64,000 nt of DNA from Sphingomonas sp. Leaf357 (GTDB lineage: Bacteria > Pseudomonadota > Alphaproteobacteria > Sphingomonadales > Sphingomonadaceae): positions 614,001 to 678,000 of the forward strand of contig NZ_LMPM01000001.1 in the NCBI RefSeq assembly GCF_001423845.1. The letters are read 5' to 3'. The notes under the pieces are model-generated. The model did no database searches. It worked only from the letters and a program-made list of their open reading frames with translations, and was not told where the DNA came from. Shown in pieces: positions 9,578 to 18,929 of the stretch (position 1 is the first letter of the stretch; each line of letters starts with the position of its first letter). The position numbers were made by a program, and so were the translations under genes.

Positions 9578-10684
9578 TCACGGTTCGGCGCCCAGACTTA
9601 CCCGTCCAGCGGCATGCCGCTCCAGCCGCCCGGCCAATTCCAGCTCGAGCAAGACGGTCTGCACGATCGCCGGTGGCAATCCGGATTGCCGGATCAGCTC
9701 GTCGACCGAAACCGGCACCGGCCCCAGCAACGACACCAGATCGCGCCGCTCGAGGTCGCTTGCATCCTCGGGCGGCGGGCCGTCGAAGCGGGTGCCGGGA
9801 GACCGCACCATGCGCGCGTCGATCGGGCGGATCGTCTCCAATATGTCGGCGGCGGACTGGATCAGGATCGCGCCGTCGCGAATGAGACCGTTGCACCCCT
9901 GCGCCCGCGGATCGAGCGGGGAACCGGGCACGGCCATGACCTCGCGTCCAGCCTCGCCGGCCAGTCGCGCGGTGATCAGCGAGCCCGATTTCGGCGCGGC
10001 CTCGACCACCAGAGTTCCGACCGAAAGTCCGGCGATGATACGGTTGCGATACGGGAAGTGGCGCGCCCGCGGTTCCGTGCCGGGCGGTTGCTCGGCGATC
10101 AGCAGGCCCTCGGTGGCGATCCGCTCCTGCAGGTCGGCATTCTCGGGCGGATAGATCATGTCGATGCCCCCGGCGATGACGCCGATCGTGCCGCCGCCCG
10201 ACTGTCTCTGGTCGATCGCTCCGACATGCGCCGCCGTATCCACGCCCCGTGCCAGTCCGGAGACCACCGCTACGCCGTGATCGGCCAGCTGAAAGGCCAA
10301 TTGTCTCGCGAACCGGCACGCGGCGGCCGAGGCGTTGCGCGCGCCGACCATTGCCACGGTCGTCCGTCGGAGCAGCCCGGCATCGCCGCGCACGGTCAGC
10401 ACCGGCGGCGCATCGTCCAGTTCGGCGAGCAATCCCGGATAGTCCGCATCCTCGACGAACAGATGCCGCGCGCCGAGCTTCGCCACCGCCGTCAGTTCGC
10501 GCTCGGCCAACGCGGCGGGCGCGACCACCGGTGCCCGTCCGCCGCCGCGCCGTGCGAGACCGGGCAGCGCCTCGATCGCGGCACCGGCATTGCCGAAACG
10601 CGCGATCAGTTGGCGGTAGGTGACTGGGCCGATCTGGGCAGTACGGATCAGGCGGATGCGCGAAACGGCATCCGCATCAGCCAT
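9578..10684 (-). CDS. dprA: DNA-processing protein DprA
   Basis: A 368-residue DprA/Smf protein, the loader of RecA onto incoming single-stranded DNA during transformation. Order: N-terminal helical SAM-like region (about 1-70), Rossmann-like DprA core with VGARNAS (about 113), SGLARGVDTAAH (about 142), the family signature GLSVGTLVVEAAPKSGSLIT (about 215) and PGSPLDPRAQGCN, and a C-terminal winged helix (about 310-360). The start overlaps the end of plsY by eight bases, so the two are translationally coupled, a common arrangement in this group. Length is normal for the family. Confidence 0.96.
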   Translation of the reverse strand: MADADAVSRIRLIRTAQIGPVTYRQLIARFGNAGAAIEALPGLARRGGGRAPVVAPAALAERELTAVAKLGARHLFVEDADYPGLLAELDDAPPVLTVRGDAGLLRRTTVAMVGARNASAAACRFARQLAFQLADHGVAVVSGLARGVDTAAHVGAIDQRQSGGGTIGVIAGGIDMIYPPENADLQERIATEGLLIAEQPPGTEPRARHFPYRNRIIAGLSVGTLVVEAAPKSGSLITARLAGEAGREVMAVPGSPLDPRAQGCNGLIRDGAILIQSAADILETIRPIDARMVRSPGTRFDGPPPEDASDLERRDLVSLLGPVPVSVDELIRQSGLPPAIVQTVLLELELAGRLERHAAGRVSLGAEP

Positions 10685-11282
10685 TCTTGCGCCCGATCCG
10701 GGGTTCGGTGCCGCTCAGCAGCCGGTCGATATTCTCGCGATGTTTCCACAGCACGAGCAGCCCGAGCGCGACCAGCAGGAACACGATGTCGAACCGCCCG
10801 AACAGCGCTGCGCTGACCGGCGCACTTACCGCCGCCGCCATCCCCGCCAGCGAGGAAATGCGCAGGGCCGCGAGCAACCCGAGCCACACCAGGGCATAGA
10901 CCAGGGCACTCGGCCAACACAGCGCGAGGACGATGCCCATCAACGTCGCCACGCCCTTGCCGCCGTGGAACTTCAGCCACACCGGGAACAGGTGCCCGAG
11001 GAACGCCGCGGCCGCCGCCAGCACGCCGGTGCCGGGCCAGAGCTGCTCGCACAGCATCACCGCCGCCCAGCCTTTCGCCGCATCGAGCAGCAGGGTCGCC
11101 GCCGCCAGCCCCTTGCGTCCGGTGCGCAGCACGTTGGTCGCGCCGATATTGCCCGATCCGATCGCCCGCAGATCGCCCGCGCCACCCAGGCGCGTCAGGA
11201 TCACTCCAAATGGAATCGAGCCGAGCAGATAGCCCAGCAGCAGCGCGCAGGTCGGCGCGATCCAGAGAATTTCGGTCTGCAA
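10677..11282 (-). CDS. plsY: Glycerol-3-phosphate acyltransferase PlsY
   Basis: Inner-membrane enzyme that transfers the acyl group from acyl phosphate to glycerol-3-phosphate, the first step of phospholipid synthesis. The three PlsY motifs are visible: GSIPFGVILTR with GSGNIGATNVLR, then FLGHLFPVWLKFHGGKGVAT, then the C-terminal KHRENIDRLLSGTEP. About five membrane helices. I choose the TTG at 11282, which places the first helix at the N-terminus (201 residues) and has an AAGGGGG run upstream; an ATG at 11339 would add 19 unconserved residues and crowd the divergent murI promoter. Its end overlaps dprA by eight bases. Confidence 0.92.
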   Translation of the reverse strand: MQTEILWIAPTCALLLGYLLGSIPFGVILTRLGGAGDLRAIGSGNIGATNVLRTGRKGLAAATLLLDAAKGWAAVMLCEQLWPGTGVLAAAAAFLGHLFPVWLKFHGGKGVATLMGIVLALCWPSALVYALVWLGLLAALRISSLAGMAAAVSAPVSAALFGRFDIVFLLVALGLLVLWKHRENIDRLLSGTEPRIGRKNG

Positions 11283-11379
11283 GATGCGCGCGGCCCCCTT
11301 ATGTTCGCGTATAGCGGCGGACGCGCGCCGTGCCAACATCTCCTATCGACAGCCATGCCCGTTCGCCTAAACGCGGATC

Positions 11380-12177
11380 ATGGCCGACATCCGACCGATC
11401 CTGTTCTTCGATTCCGGCGTCGGCGGCCTGTCGGTTCTCGGCCCCACCCGTGCGCTGCTGCCGAACGCGCCGTTCGTCTATGCCGCCGATTCGGCCGGCT
11501 TCCCTTATGGCACCAAGACCGAGCGCGAGATCGCGGTGCGCGTGCCGGCCTTGCTCGGGCGGCTGGCCGAGCGTTATCGCCCGCGCCTGATCGTCATCGC
11601 CTGCAACACCGCCTCGACCATCGCGCTGGCCGACGTGCGCGCGGCGCTCGATCTGCCGATCGTGGGCACGGTGCCCGCGATCAAACCGGCGGCGGAGACC
11701 AGCATCACGCGCACGATCGGCGTGCTCGGCACCGAGGCGACGGTACGCCAGCCTTATGTCGACGATCTCGCCGCGCGATTTGCCGCCGATTGCGTGGTGC
11801 TCCGCCATGGTTCGGCCGAACTGGTGCAGCTCGCCGAGGCCAAGCTGCACGGCTGCGCGACGGATCCTGCGCGCTATGCGGCGATCCTGCACGGGCTGTT
11901 CGGCCAGTCCGGCGGCGATCGGATCGACACGATCATCAACGCCTGCACGCATTTCCCGCTGGTCGCCGAAGAGCTGGCCGCCGCCGCGCCGTCCGGCGTC
12001 CGCTTCATCGATGGCAGCGCGGGGATCGCGCGTCGCGTCCTGGCGCTGACGCGGGGGCAGGACTGGCCGGAGCATCCGGGAGAAGGTATTGCCGTCTTCA
12101 CGCGGTTCGACCCGGCGGCGGAAGCGCTCGCCCCGGCACTGGCACGGTTTGGGCTCCATGCGCTCGAGGCGCTTTGA
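11380..12177 (+). CDS. murI: Glutamate racemase
   Basis: A 265-residue cytoplasmic enzyme interconverting L- and D-glutamate for peptidoglycan. Motifs: FDSGVGGLSV at residues 10-19, the first catalytic cysteine in IACNTAST near 73, and the second in NACTHFPL near 188 (the usual residue before ACTHFPL is Gly or Leu; here Asn-Ala). DGSAGIARR near 210 is also typical. It diverges from plsY with about 98 bases between the chosen starts. Confidence 0.96.
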   Translation: MADIRPILFFDSGVGGLSVLGPTRALLPNAPFVYAADSAGFPYGTKTEREIAVRVPALLGRLAERYRPRLIVIACNTASTIALADVRAALDLPIVGTVPAIKPAAETSITRTIGVLGTEATVRQPYVDDLAARFAADCVVLRHGSAELVQLAEAKLHGCATDPARYAAILHGLFGQSGGDRIDTIINACTHFPLVAEELAAAAPSGVRFIDGSAGIARRVLALTRGQDWPEHPGEGIAVFTRFDPAAEALAPALARFGLHALEAL

Positions 12178-12263
12178 ACATCGGACCCAGGGCTGTGCCG
12201 TCCGATCACACTGATCGCGGAATGTTGCTGGAAATCCGGGAAAAACGGCGCTAGGGCGCTGCC

Positions 12264-13508
12264 ATGGACGCGGACCTCAAGGCCGGGCGCGGAGTCGATT
12301 ACTCGCGCATCTTCACCCAGGCGATCGATCGCCTGCATGTGGAGGGGCGATATCGTGTCTTCATCGATATCCTGCGCAACAAGGGGGCCTTCCCCAACGC
12401 GCGCTGCTTCGCCGGACATAACGGGCCGAAGCCGATAACCGTCTGGTGTTCAAACGATTATCTCGCGATGGGCCAGCATCACACGGTGATCGCGGCGATG
12501 GAAGAGGCGTTGCACGATGTCGGCGCGGGCTCGGGCGGCACGCGCAACATCGGTGGAAACACCCACTATCATGTTGATCTCGAAGCCGAACTTGCCGATC
12601 TGCACGGCAAGGAAGGTGCCCTGTTGTTTACGAGCGGATACGTCTCGAACGAGGCAACTTTGGCAACTTTGGCCAAGATCCTGCCCGGCTGCATCATCTT
12701 CTCCGACGAACTCAACCACGCCTCCATGATCGCCGGCATCCGCAATTCCGGCTGCGAGCGTCACGTCTTCCGCCACAACGATGTCGATCATCTCGAGGAA
12801 TTGCTGGCCGCGGTCGATCCCGCCGCGCCCAAGCTGATTGCGTTCGAGAGCGTCTATTCGATGGACGGCGACATCGCGCCGATCGCCGCGATCTGCGATC
12901 TGGCCGACAGGTACAGCGCGCTCACCTATCTCGACGAGGTCCATGCGGTCGGCATGTACGGCGCACGCGGCGGCGGCATTTCCGAACGCGACGCCGTCGC
13001 CGATCGGCTGACGATCATCGAAGGTACGCTGGGCAAGGCGTTCGGCGTGATGGGCGGGTACATCACGGCCGACCAGACGATCATCGACGTGATTCGCAGC
13101 TATGCACCGGGCTTCATCTTCACGACGTCGCTGTCGCCGGTCTTGGTCTCCGGCGCGCTGGCCAGCGTCCGCCACCTGAAGGCTTCCAGCGTGGAGCGCG
13201 ACGGTCAGCAGGCCGCCGCCGCGATGCTCAAGGGCATGTTCGCCGATGCGGGCCTGCCGGTGATGGATTCCACCACGCACATCGTGCCGCTGATGGTCGG
13301 CGATCCGGTCAAGGCCAAGAAGATCAGTGACATCCTGCTCGCCGAATATGGCGTGTACGTGCAGCCGATCAATTATCCGACCGTGCCGCGCGGCACCGAA
13401 CGCCTGCGCTTCACGCCCGGCCCGGCGCATGACGAGGCGATGATGCGCGAGTTGACCGGGGCTTTGGTCGAAATCTGGAGCCGGCTGGAATTGCGCAAGG
13501 CGGCCTGA
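12264..13508 (+). CDS. hemA: 5-aminolevulinate synthase
   Basis: A 414-residue PLP enzyme condensing glycine and succinyl-CoA to 5-aminolevulinate, the first step of tetrapyrrole synthesis by the C4 (Shemin) route used by alphaproteobacteria. Visible: [13 protein letters not shown], the glycine-rich [27 protein letters not shown] holding the PLP-contacting Asp, and the Schiff-base Lys in [15 protein letters not shown] near residue 255. The N-terminus has about 12 residues more than is usual before the conserved YSRIF; no alternative start codon is available there. Its stop shares bases with the start of the DUF695 gene (TGATG), so the two are coupled. Confidence 0.96.
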   Translation: MDADLKAGRGVDYSRIFTQAIDRLHVEGRYRVFIDILRNKGAFPNARCFAGHNGPKPITVWCSNDYLAMGQHHTVIAAMEEALHDVGAGSGGTRNIGGNTHYHVDLEAELADLHGKEGALLFTSGYVSNEATLATLAKILPGCIIFSDELNHASMIAGIRNSGCERHVFRHNDVDHLEELLAAVDPAAPKLIAFESVYSMDGDIAPIAAICDLADRYSALTYLDEVHAVGMYGARGGGISERDAVADRLTIIEGTLGKAFGVMGGYITADQTIIDVIRSYAPGFIFTTSLSPVLVSGALASVRHLKASSVERDGQQAAAAMLKGMFADAGLPVMDSTTHIVPLMVGDPVKAKKISDILLAEYGVYVQPINYPTVPRGTERLRFTPGPAHDEAMMRELTGALVEIWSRLELRKAA

Positions 13509-13936
13509 TGCCCAAGCGTAATGCCGAGGACTGGACGCTCGCACAGGGCAAGGCGGGCGGCAATTCCACGATCATCCGCGCACTGGCCCGCGTTCCATTG
13601 ATCGAACAGCGCAAAAGCCGTCCGGTGCTGGTGTCGATCACCTGGGCCTATGACGGCGAAGCGACCGGCGGCATGCCGCCGCGGGCCGTGTACGACCGGA
13701 TCGAGGGCTTCGAAGAGGTGCTGTTCGCCGCCTTGGATGAAAGCGACTGGGCCACCGAGGCGGCAGCAATCACCGGCAACGGCGCGCGGCAGTGGCGTTT
13801 CTACACCGCCGATGGGGAAGATTTCATCGCTCGCTTCACGACCGCGCTGGCCGGGGAAACGGTTTATCCGATCGAACTGGAGGCGGTGGACGATCCCGAA
13901 TGGCAGGGCCTGCGCGACGTACAGCCCAAGGGCTGA
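13508..13936 (+). CDS. DUF695 domain protein
   Basis: A 142-residue soluble protein resembling the DUF695 family: a central GGMPPRAVYDRIEGFEE and a C-terminal WRFYTADGEDF followed by the ending DDPEWQGL. The function of the family is not established to my knowledge. The start codon overlaps the hemA stop by one base, which implies co-translation with hemA but not necessarily a role in haem synthesis. It abuts the convergent DUF3429 gene with no bases between the two stop codons. Confidence 0.75.
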   Translation: MPKRNAEDWTLAQGKAGGNSTIIRALARVPLIEQRKSRPVLVSITWAYDGEATGGMPPRAVYDRIEGFEEVLFAALDESDWATEAAAITGNGARQWRFYTADGEDFIARFTTALAGETVYPIELEAVDDPEWQGLRDVQPKG

Positions 13937-14380
13937 TCACAGCGAGGCGATGGCCAAGGTCAGCCCGCCCAGACCCAGCGACAAGGGGATGCGCAACCCC
14001 AGCCACCAGTCGGGCGCGACCCCAATCGCGCGCAATTTCCAGTCCACGCCCAGCGCCGCGATAAGCGCGAGGCCTAGCACGACGAGCGACGGCCCCGGCC
14101 AGGGCTCGCCGACCATCCAAGGATAGGCGCTGGCAAAGGCGATCAGCGAGGGCACAACCGCCGCGATCCACACCCAGAGTGGCGCCCGCCCATGAGCCGC
14201 AGCCAAGCCCCACCACAGCCCGCCCAAAAAGCTGAGAATGAGCGCGGCATAAGCGAATGCACACGCCAGGGCGACGAACCGCGCCTCCGGATTGCCGCCG
14301 ATCAGGGCCAGCATGGCGAGCAATTGCGGCAGCAGGCCGGCCAGACCGAGCCAGCGCGGCCATATAGGGGGAGGTGTCAT
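13937..14380 (-). CDS. DUF3429 family inner-membrane protein
   Basis: A 147-residue membrane protein with about five predicted helices. The motif ALILSFLGGLWWG near residues 46-58 matches the signature of the DUF3429 family. The family has no known biochemical role. It converges on the DUF695 gene (stop codons directly adjacent) and is followed upstream by a short gap to motB. I see no operon partner. Confidence 0.75.
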   Translation of the reverse strand: MTPPPIWPRWLGLAGLLPQLLAMLALIGGNPEARFVALACAFAYAALILSFLGGLWWGLAAAHGRAPLWVWIAAVVPSLIAFASAYPWMVGEPWPGPSLVVLGLALIAALGVDWKLRAIGVAPDWWLGLRIPLSLGLGGLTLAIASL

Positions 14381-14439
14381 GCCGCTTTCAACCCGGCGCG
14401 CGCCGGCAAGTTGCGTCGATGCCGCCCGTCGGTCGACAA

Positions 14440-15345
14440 TCAGTCGCCGAACTTGCCCGCCCGGTACAGCAGGGTGATCGCGACGCGGCGATTGCGCGGG
14501 TCGGACGGGTTGGCGGTGATCATCGGCTCGCGATCCGCCACGCCCTCGATCCGTTCGAAGCGCTTTTCGGGGATGCCGCCCGCCAGCAGCCGGCGGCGCG
14601 TCGCCTCGGACCGGCTTGATGACAGGATCCAGTTGTTCATCGCCATCGGATCACCGAACGGTACGCTGTCGGTATGGCCGCGGATCATGATCGGATTGTC
14701 GGTGTCGCGGATCGACTGGGCGATCAGGCCGATCAGCGCCGATGCCTCGCTGTCGAGCTGAGTCGTGCCGAGCGCGAACATCGAATAATCGGCGTCGTCG
14801 AGCAGATCGATGCGCATGCCGTCCTGCGTGCGCATGAAGCGGACATGCTTGCTGAGCTTGGCGAGGCTCGGATTGACCTTCATCGCATTCTGAACGCGAC
14901 GCTTGGTGCGCTCGAAATTCTTCTGGTCCTCGGCACCCAGGCCGGACTTGTTCTTCAGGCTGCCCTTCTGCCCCGTGCCGACGCTCAGGCCACCGGTCGA
15001 ATCCGCCGGAATGGTCATCGATCGCGTGCCGGTCTGCGCCGCCTTGTGGGGATAATTGTCCTTGTCGATGATCGATGCGCCGCCGAACAGACCGTTGGAC
15101 CCGGCGCTGTTCTGCTTCAGTTCGATCAGGGTCGGCGCGAAATAATCGGCGAGCGCCTTGCGCTGCTTCTCGTTGGTCGCCCCCAGCAGCCACATCAGCA
15201 GGAAGAATGCCATCATCGCGGTGACGAAATCGGCGTACGCGACTTTCCAGGCACCGCCGTGATGGCCGCCATGTCCCTCGATGTAGATCTTCTTGTAGAT
15301 GATCTTCGGGGGCTGATTGTTGCCGTGGGGAGCGCGCGCCGCCAT
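14440..15345 (-). CDS. motB: Flagellar stator protein MotB
   Basis: A 301-residue stator subunit. The single membrane helix lies in AWKVAYADFVTAMMAFFLL, and its Asp (about residue 39) is the proton-binding residue. A plug/linker region and a C-terminal OmpA-like peptidoglycan-binding domain follow (about 170-290; RGHTDSVPFG and LSSSRSEATRRRL). The N-terminus is basic and His/Gly-rich (GHGGHHGG). It lies three bases downstream of motA in the same operon. The C-terminus ends soon after the OmpA fold, as in proton-type MotB. Confidence 0.96.
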   Translation of the reverse strand: MAARAPHGNNQPPKIIYKKIYIEGHGGHHGGAWKVAYADFVTAMMAFFLLMWLLGATNEKQRKALADYFAPTLIELKQNSAGSNGLFGGASIIDKDNYPHKAAQTGTRSMTIPADSTGGLSVGTGQKGSLKNKSGLGAEDQKNFERTKRRVQNAMKVNPSLAKLSKHVRFMRTQDGMRIDLLDDADYSMFALGTTQLDSEASALIGLIAQSIRDTDNPIMIRGHTDSVPFGDPMAMNNWILSSSRSEATRRRLLAGGIPEKRFERIEGVADREPMITANPSDPRNRRVAITLLYRAGKFGD

Positions 15346-15348
15346 GGC

Positions 15349-16212
15349 TTAGCGACCCCGCAGACCGTCGAACACCTCGGCGAAACCGGGCTGGTTGCTG
15401 TGCGCGATGCCTGAGCGCGCCGCCTCGATGACGAGCGGTTGCGGATGGCCGTGGAGCGAGGCGATGATGATCTGCTTGACGACGTGATAGATCGCGCCGT
15501 CGGCATCCAGCACCTGCTTCAGCCGGTTGGCGAGCGGTGCGACGATACCGTAAGCGAGCAGCACGCCCATGAACGTGCCGACCAGCGCCGAGCCGATCAT
15601 CGCGCCCAAAATCGCCGGCGGCTTGTCGATCGAACCCATGGTCTTGACCACGCCCAATACCGCGGCGACGATGCCGAGCGCGGGCAGGGCGTCAGCGAGC
15701 GACGCGATCGTGCCGTGCGGCCCTTCCGCCTCGTGATGGTGGGTCTTGATCATGTTATCCATCACGTCCTCGACCGCATGCACGTCGAGCGTGCCGGACG
15801 ACACCACGACGAGGCGCAGGGTATCGGCGATCAGGTTGGTCAGCGCGTGATCGCTGAGCAGGCGCGGATATTCCGAGAAGAGGGCGGAGGATTTGGGATC
15901 CTCGACATGCGGTTCGAGCGCGATCGGGCCTTCGGTACGCAGCATCTTCATCAGCTTGCTGACGAGAAAGATGACGTCGAGATAATCCTGCTTCTTGTAT
16001 TTCGGGCCCTTGAACACCTTGGCAAGGCCGCCGCCGAGCGCTTTGATCTCCTTCATCGAGTTGCCGATGATCAATGCGCCGACCGCGGCACCGCCGATGA
16101 TCAGCATCTCGTGCGGAATCGCTTCCATCACCGGGCCGAGCGCGCCGCCGGTGATCGCGAACCCGCCGAAGATCATGACGAGCAGAACGACGAGGCCGAT
16201 GACGACGAACAT
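15349..16212 (-). CDS. motA: Flagellar stator protein MotA
   Basis: A 287-residue inner-membrane stator subunit with four helices: two near the N-terminus, a large cytoplasmic loop, then helix 3 (LPALGIVAAVLGVVKTMG, with the conserved Pro) and helix 4 (AMIGSALVGTFMGVLLAYG). The signature SLADALPALG matches the MotA family. It is followed by motB after three bases. The upstream gap of 97 bases to flgL carries three TTAACC motifs that could be CtrA half-sites, but no sigma-54 or clear sigma-28 element. Confidence 0.96.
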   Translation of the reverse strand: MFVVIGLVVLLVMIFGGFAITGGALGPVMEAIPHEMLIIGGAAVGALIIGNSMKEIKALGGGLAKVFKGPKYKKQDYLDVIFLVSKLMKMLRTEGPIALEPHVEDPKSSALFSEYPRLLSDHALTNLIADTLRLVVVSSGTLDVHAVEDVMDNMIKTHHHEAEGPHGTIASLADALPALGIVAAVLGVVKTMGSIDKPPAILGAMIGSALVGTFMGVLLAYGIVAPLANRLKQVLDADGAIYHVVKQIIIASLHGHPQPLVIEAARSGIAHSNQPGFAEVFDGLRGR

Positions 16213-16258
16213 GGTGAGTGCGTATTCCCCCGTTGGGCCGATGCGGCCCTCGTCCGCG

Positions 16259-16313
16259 ATGGTTAACCGGACTTCGTAGCCAAGCGGTTAACCAAGGCAG
16301 GAAAAATGGTTAA
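16259..16313 (-). promoter_or_regulatory. TTAACC repeats upstream of motA (possible CtrA half-sites)
   Basis: Read on the minus strand, TTAACCAT occurs at 16313-16306 (overlapping the flgL stop), TTAACC at 16291-16286 and TTAACCAT at 16266-16259. The copies are 22 and 25 bases apart, roughly two helical turns. TTAACCAT is the half-site of the alphaproteobacterial cell-cycle regulator CtrA. The canonical TTAA-N7-TTAA spacing is absent, so the assignment is tentative. Confidence 0.35.
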
Positions 16314-17221
16314 TTCAGGTAATTGAACAGCGAGAGCGAGCTGAGCTTGGTGAAGCTCGCCTGCGTCGCGGACAGCACGGTCATCGTCTTCTGCAATTCG
16401 GTGATCGCGGCGGCCGTGTCGGTATCTTCCAGGCTGGAGCGATCCGCCTCGCGCGTCGCGGCGACGTCGGTCAGTCGCGCGGTTTCCAGATCGAGCCGCG
16501 CGCCGCGCGCACCGACCGAGCCGCGGGCCGCACCGATCTGCGTCAGCGCCGTCTTCAGGCTGTTGCCCGCGTCCGCCGCGGCCGCGCTGGCATCGGTGTT
16601 GCTGGTCAGGGCCGCCGCGAGTTTCGAGATGATCGCGAACACGTCGCTGGTGCCCGAGGAGGTGGAAATGCCACCGAACACGCGCTGCGCGCTGTTGGTC
16701 GCATGCACGTCCACGCCGTCGCCGACCGGAATCGCCGAAGGTTCGCCGGTGCCGGTGAAACTGACGCTGCCGTCTGCCGCCTGCGCCACGGCGGTATCGC
16801 CGGACGATCCGCCGAACAGAGGCTGGCCGCGCACGTCCTTGGTATTGGCCAGGCCGACCAGATCCTGCACGATCGCGGTCAACTGATCGCCGATTACCTT
16901 GCGGTCCGCCGCGTTCAGCGTGTCGTTGTTCGCCTGCGTCGCCAGTTCGGCCGCTTTCTGCAACTGGCTCTCGACCGATCCGAGCGTCGAATCCGATTGC
17001 GCGAGCAGCGATTGCACGACCTTGATGTTCGCGCCGTACGCTGTGTCGTTCGCGTTGGACCGCTTGATCGAGGCGAGCTTCTGATAGGCGACCGCATCAT
17101 CGGACGCGGTGCTGATCTTCTTGTCGGTCGAAATCTGTGTCTGAAGCTTGTCGGCCTTGGCCGTCAGTTGCTGCATCAACGTCGTCGAGCGATCGTAAAG
17201 CTGGCTGGTGCTGATCTGCAT
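16310..17221 (-). CDS. flgL: Flagellar hook-filament junction protein FlgL
   Basis: A 303-residue flagellin-like protein forming the distal hook-filament junction. I start it at ATG 17221 (MQISTSQLYDRS); the open frame continues upstream only as a shadow of flgK. The N-terminal D0/D1 helices (TLMQQLTAKADKLQTQIS, STASDDAVAY) and the C-terminal amphipathic helix (TDTAAAITELQKTMTVLSAT) are flagellin-like. It is the last gene of the flgBCDEFGHIJKL operon, 11 bases after flgK. Confidence 0.94.
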   Translation of the reverse strand: MQISTSQLYDRSTTLMQQLTAKADKLQTQISTDKKISTASDDAVAYQKLASIKRSNANDTAYGANIKVVQSLLAQSDSTLGSVESQLQKAAELATQANNDTLNAADRKVIGDQLTAIVQDLVGLANTKDVRGQPLFGGSSGDTAVAQAADGSVSFTGTGEPSAIPVGDGVDVHATNSAQRVFGGISTSSGTSDVFAIISKLAAALTSNTDASAAAADAGNSLKTALTQIGAARGSVGARGARLDLETARLTDVAATREADRSSLEDTDTAAAITELQKTMTVLSATQASFTKLSSLSLFNYLN

Positions 17222-17232
17222 GGAAAGAGCGC

Positions 17233-18576
17233 CTATTGGATCGTGAGGATCGACTGGAAGGTTTCGCGGGCCACCTGAACGACGCGCGCCGAGGCTTGGT
17301 ACGCCTGTTGGAAGCGCATCAGATCGACCGCTTCGTTGTCGAGGTTGACGCCGGTCACCGAATCGCGCGCGGCGACGGCATTGTCGCGGATCGCGCTCTG
17401 CGCCTCGGCGACCGACTTGCGCGCGGCGAGCGCCGAAGCATTGCCGGAGACCAACGCCGTGGTGTTCGCCTCGAACTTGCCCGACGAGCGCAGCGCTTCG
17501 AAATTGGCGAGATTGCCGTTGTCGCGCGTGCCGCCGCCGACCGCCGCGGCGGCAATGCCGCGCGGGTCGGTCAGGCCCAGCCCGATATCGGTCGGGGATC
17601 CGCGCACGGCAAACATCGCCGAACCCGCATTGCCATCGAGATCGCGACCCATCCCCTGCGCGGTGTTGACGGCATCGACGAAGCCGGTGGCGATCGTATT
17701 GAGCGAATCGCGGGCCGCCGCCACGCGCTGCGCGCTCTCGCCGACGCCGGCGAGCACACCGCCGCCGGGCGTCATCGTGGAGGACGCGCCGTCGCGGTGC
17801 AAAGCGAACGAGACCGCGCCCGCATCGCCGCGCGCATAGGTGACGTATCCCGCATCGCTGCCGGCGACGAACACCGGCCCTCCCGCGCCGAGCCGCACCG
17901 TGGCGCGGCCGAGATCGTCGGTGGTGACGGCGACGTCGCTGATCGCGCTCATCTGTTCGAGCAGTTGATCGCGCTGGTCGCCCAATTGTGCCGCGCCCGC
18001 CGTGCCCGGCTGGACCCGCGCGATCGCATCGTTGACCCGGGCGAGCGAGGCACCGAGACCGTTCAACGTCGTGACCGAATCGTCCGCCGTGGCGTCGATA
18101 TCCTGATCGATCGCGTTCAGCCCCTTGCCCGTCGCGGAGAACGCACCTGCCACCGACGTCGCGGCCTCGAGCATCGCCTGACGCGGTGTAGTGGCCGTCG
18201 GATCGGCGGCGATCGCCTTTGCGGCGTTGAAGAAGCTGGTAAGACGATCGCCCAGCTGATTGTTGCTCAGCGTCGTCTCGATCTTGTCCATCCAGCCGAT
18301 CGAGGCTTCGGACCGCGCGAGATCGGCACCGGCCGAGCGCACGTCGGCGCTGCGGAACATATCGCCGATGCGCTTGATGCCGGTGATCACGGAGCCGTTG
18401 ACGTCGTTCACCGACCGCGACGTGATCGAACCGCCGGTGGACGAGACTTCGCTGATCGTCGAGCTGCGGCGCGTGTAGCCGGCGGTCGAGGCGTTGGCGA
18501 TGTTTTCGGATACGGTGGTCAGCGCGCTCTGATACGCGCGGATCCCGCTGGCGCCGATGCCGAGCAGATCGCTCAT
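17233..18576 (-). CDS. flgK: Flagellar hook-associated protein FlgK
   Basis: A 447-residue hook-associated protein (HAP1). It begins with the rod/hook/HAP N-terminal helix SDLLGIGASGIRAYQSAL and NIANASTAGYTRR, and ends with the C-terminal signature EAVDLMRFQQAYQASARVV. It is shorter than the enterobacterial protein (about 550 residues), mostly in the central variable domain. The start overlaps the end of flgJ by four bases. Confidence 0.95.
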   Translation of the reverse strand: MSDLLGIGASGIRAYQSALTTVSENIANASTAGYTRRSSTISEVSSTGGSITSRSVNDVNGSVITGIKRIGDMFRSADVRSAGADLARSEASIGWMDKIETTLSNNQLGDRLTSFFNAAKAIAADPTATTPRQAMLEAATSVAGAFSATGKGLNAIDQDIDATADDSVTTLNGLGASLARVNDAIARVQPGTAGAAQLGDQRDQLLEQMSAISDVAVTTDDLGRATVRLGAGGPVFVAGSDAGYVTYARGDAGAVSFALHRDGASSTMTPGGGVLAGVGESAQRVAAARDSLNTIATGFVDAVNTAQGMGRDLDGNAGSAMFAVRGSPTDIGLGLTDPRGIAAAAVGGGTRDNGNLANFEALRSSGKFEANTTALVSGNASALAARKSVAEAQSAIRDNAVAARDSVTGVNLDNEAVDLMRFQQAYQASARVVQVARETFQSILTIQ

Positions 18577-18929
18577 GACGTGGCGCTTCCAGCCGTGGAG
18601 GCCGGGGCGGCATCGGCGGCGGGCGCTTGCGCGGCCTGGGCCTTGGCAAGGAAATCGACCATCGCCTTGCCGATGCCCAGGGGCGCGCTGTCGGCCATCG
18701 ACTGCGCGACCTTCTGGTCCTGCATCTCGCGAAACGTGTCGAGGCCCTTGCTCTCGAACAATTCGCTCGAAAGGTGGGCCGATCGCATCGATTTCATCAT
18801 CATGCCGACGAACACCGCCTCGAACTGCTTGCCGGCCTTTTCGAGGTTGGCGCGGCTGCCGAGGCGGCTGGTGTCGGTGCTGATGCCGGAAGTTGGCGAA
18901 GTTGGCGCCGAAAGGGTCATATCGGTCAT
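18573..18929 (-). CDS. flgJ: Rod-binding protein FlgJ, N-terminal type
   Basis: A 118-residue protein containing only the rod-binding half of FlgJ: KAGKQFEAVFVGMMMKSMR near residues 31-49 and the following FREMQDQKVAQSMAD. The C-terminal glucosaminidase of enterobacterial FlgJ is absent. It is presumed to cap the growing rod in the periplasm while a separate enzyme opens the wall; the transglycosylase at 28274-29185 is the likely partner. It overlaps flgI by four bases upstream and flgK by four bases downstream. Confidence 0.9.
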   Translation of the reverse strand: MTDMTLSAPTSPTSGISTDTSRLGSRANLEKAGKQFEAVFVGMMMKSMRSAHLSSELFESKGLDTFREMQDQKVAQSMADSAPLGIGKAMVDFLAKAQAAQAPAADAAPASTAGSATS

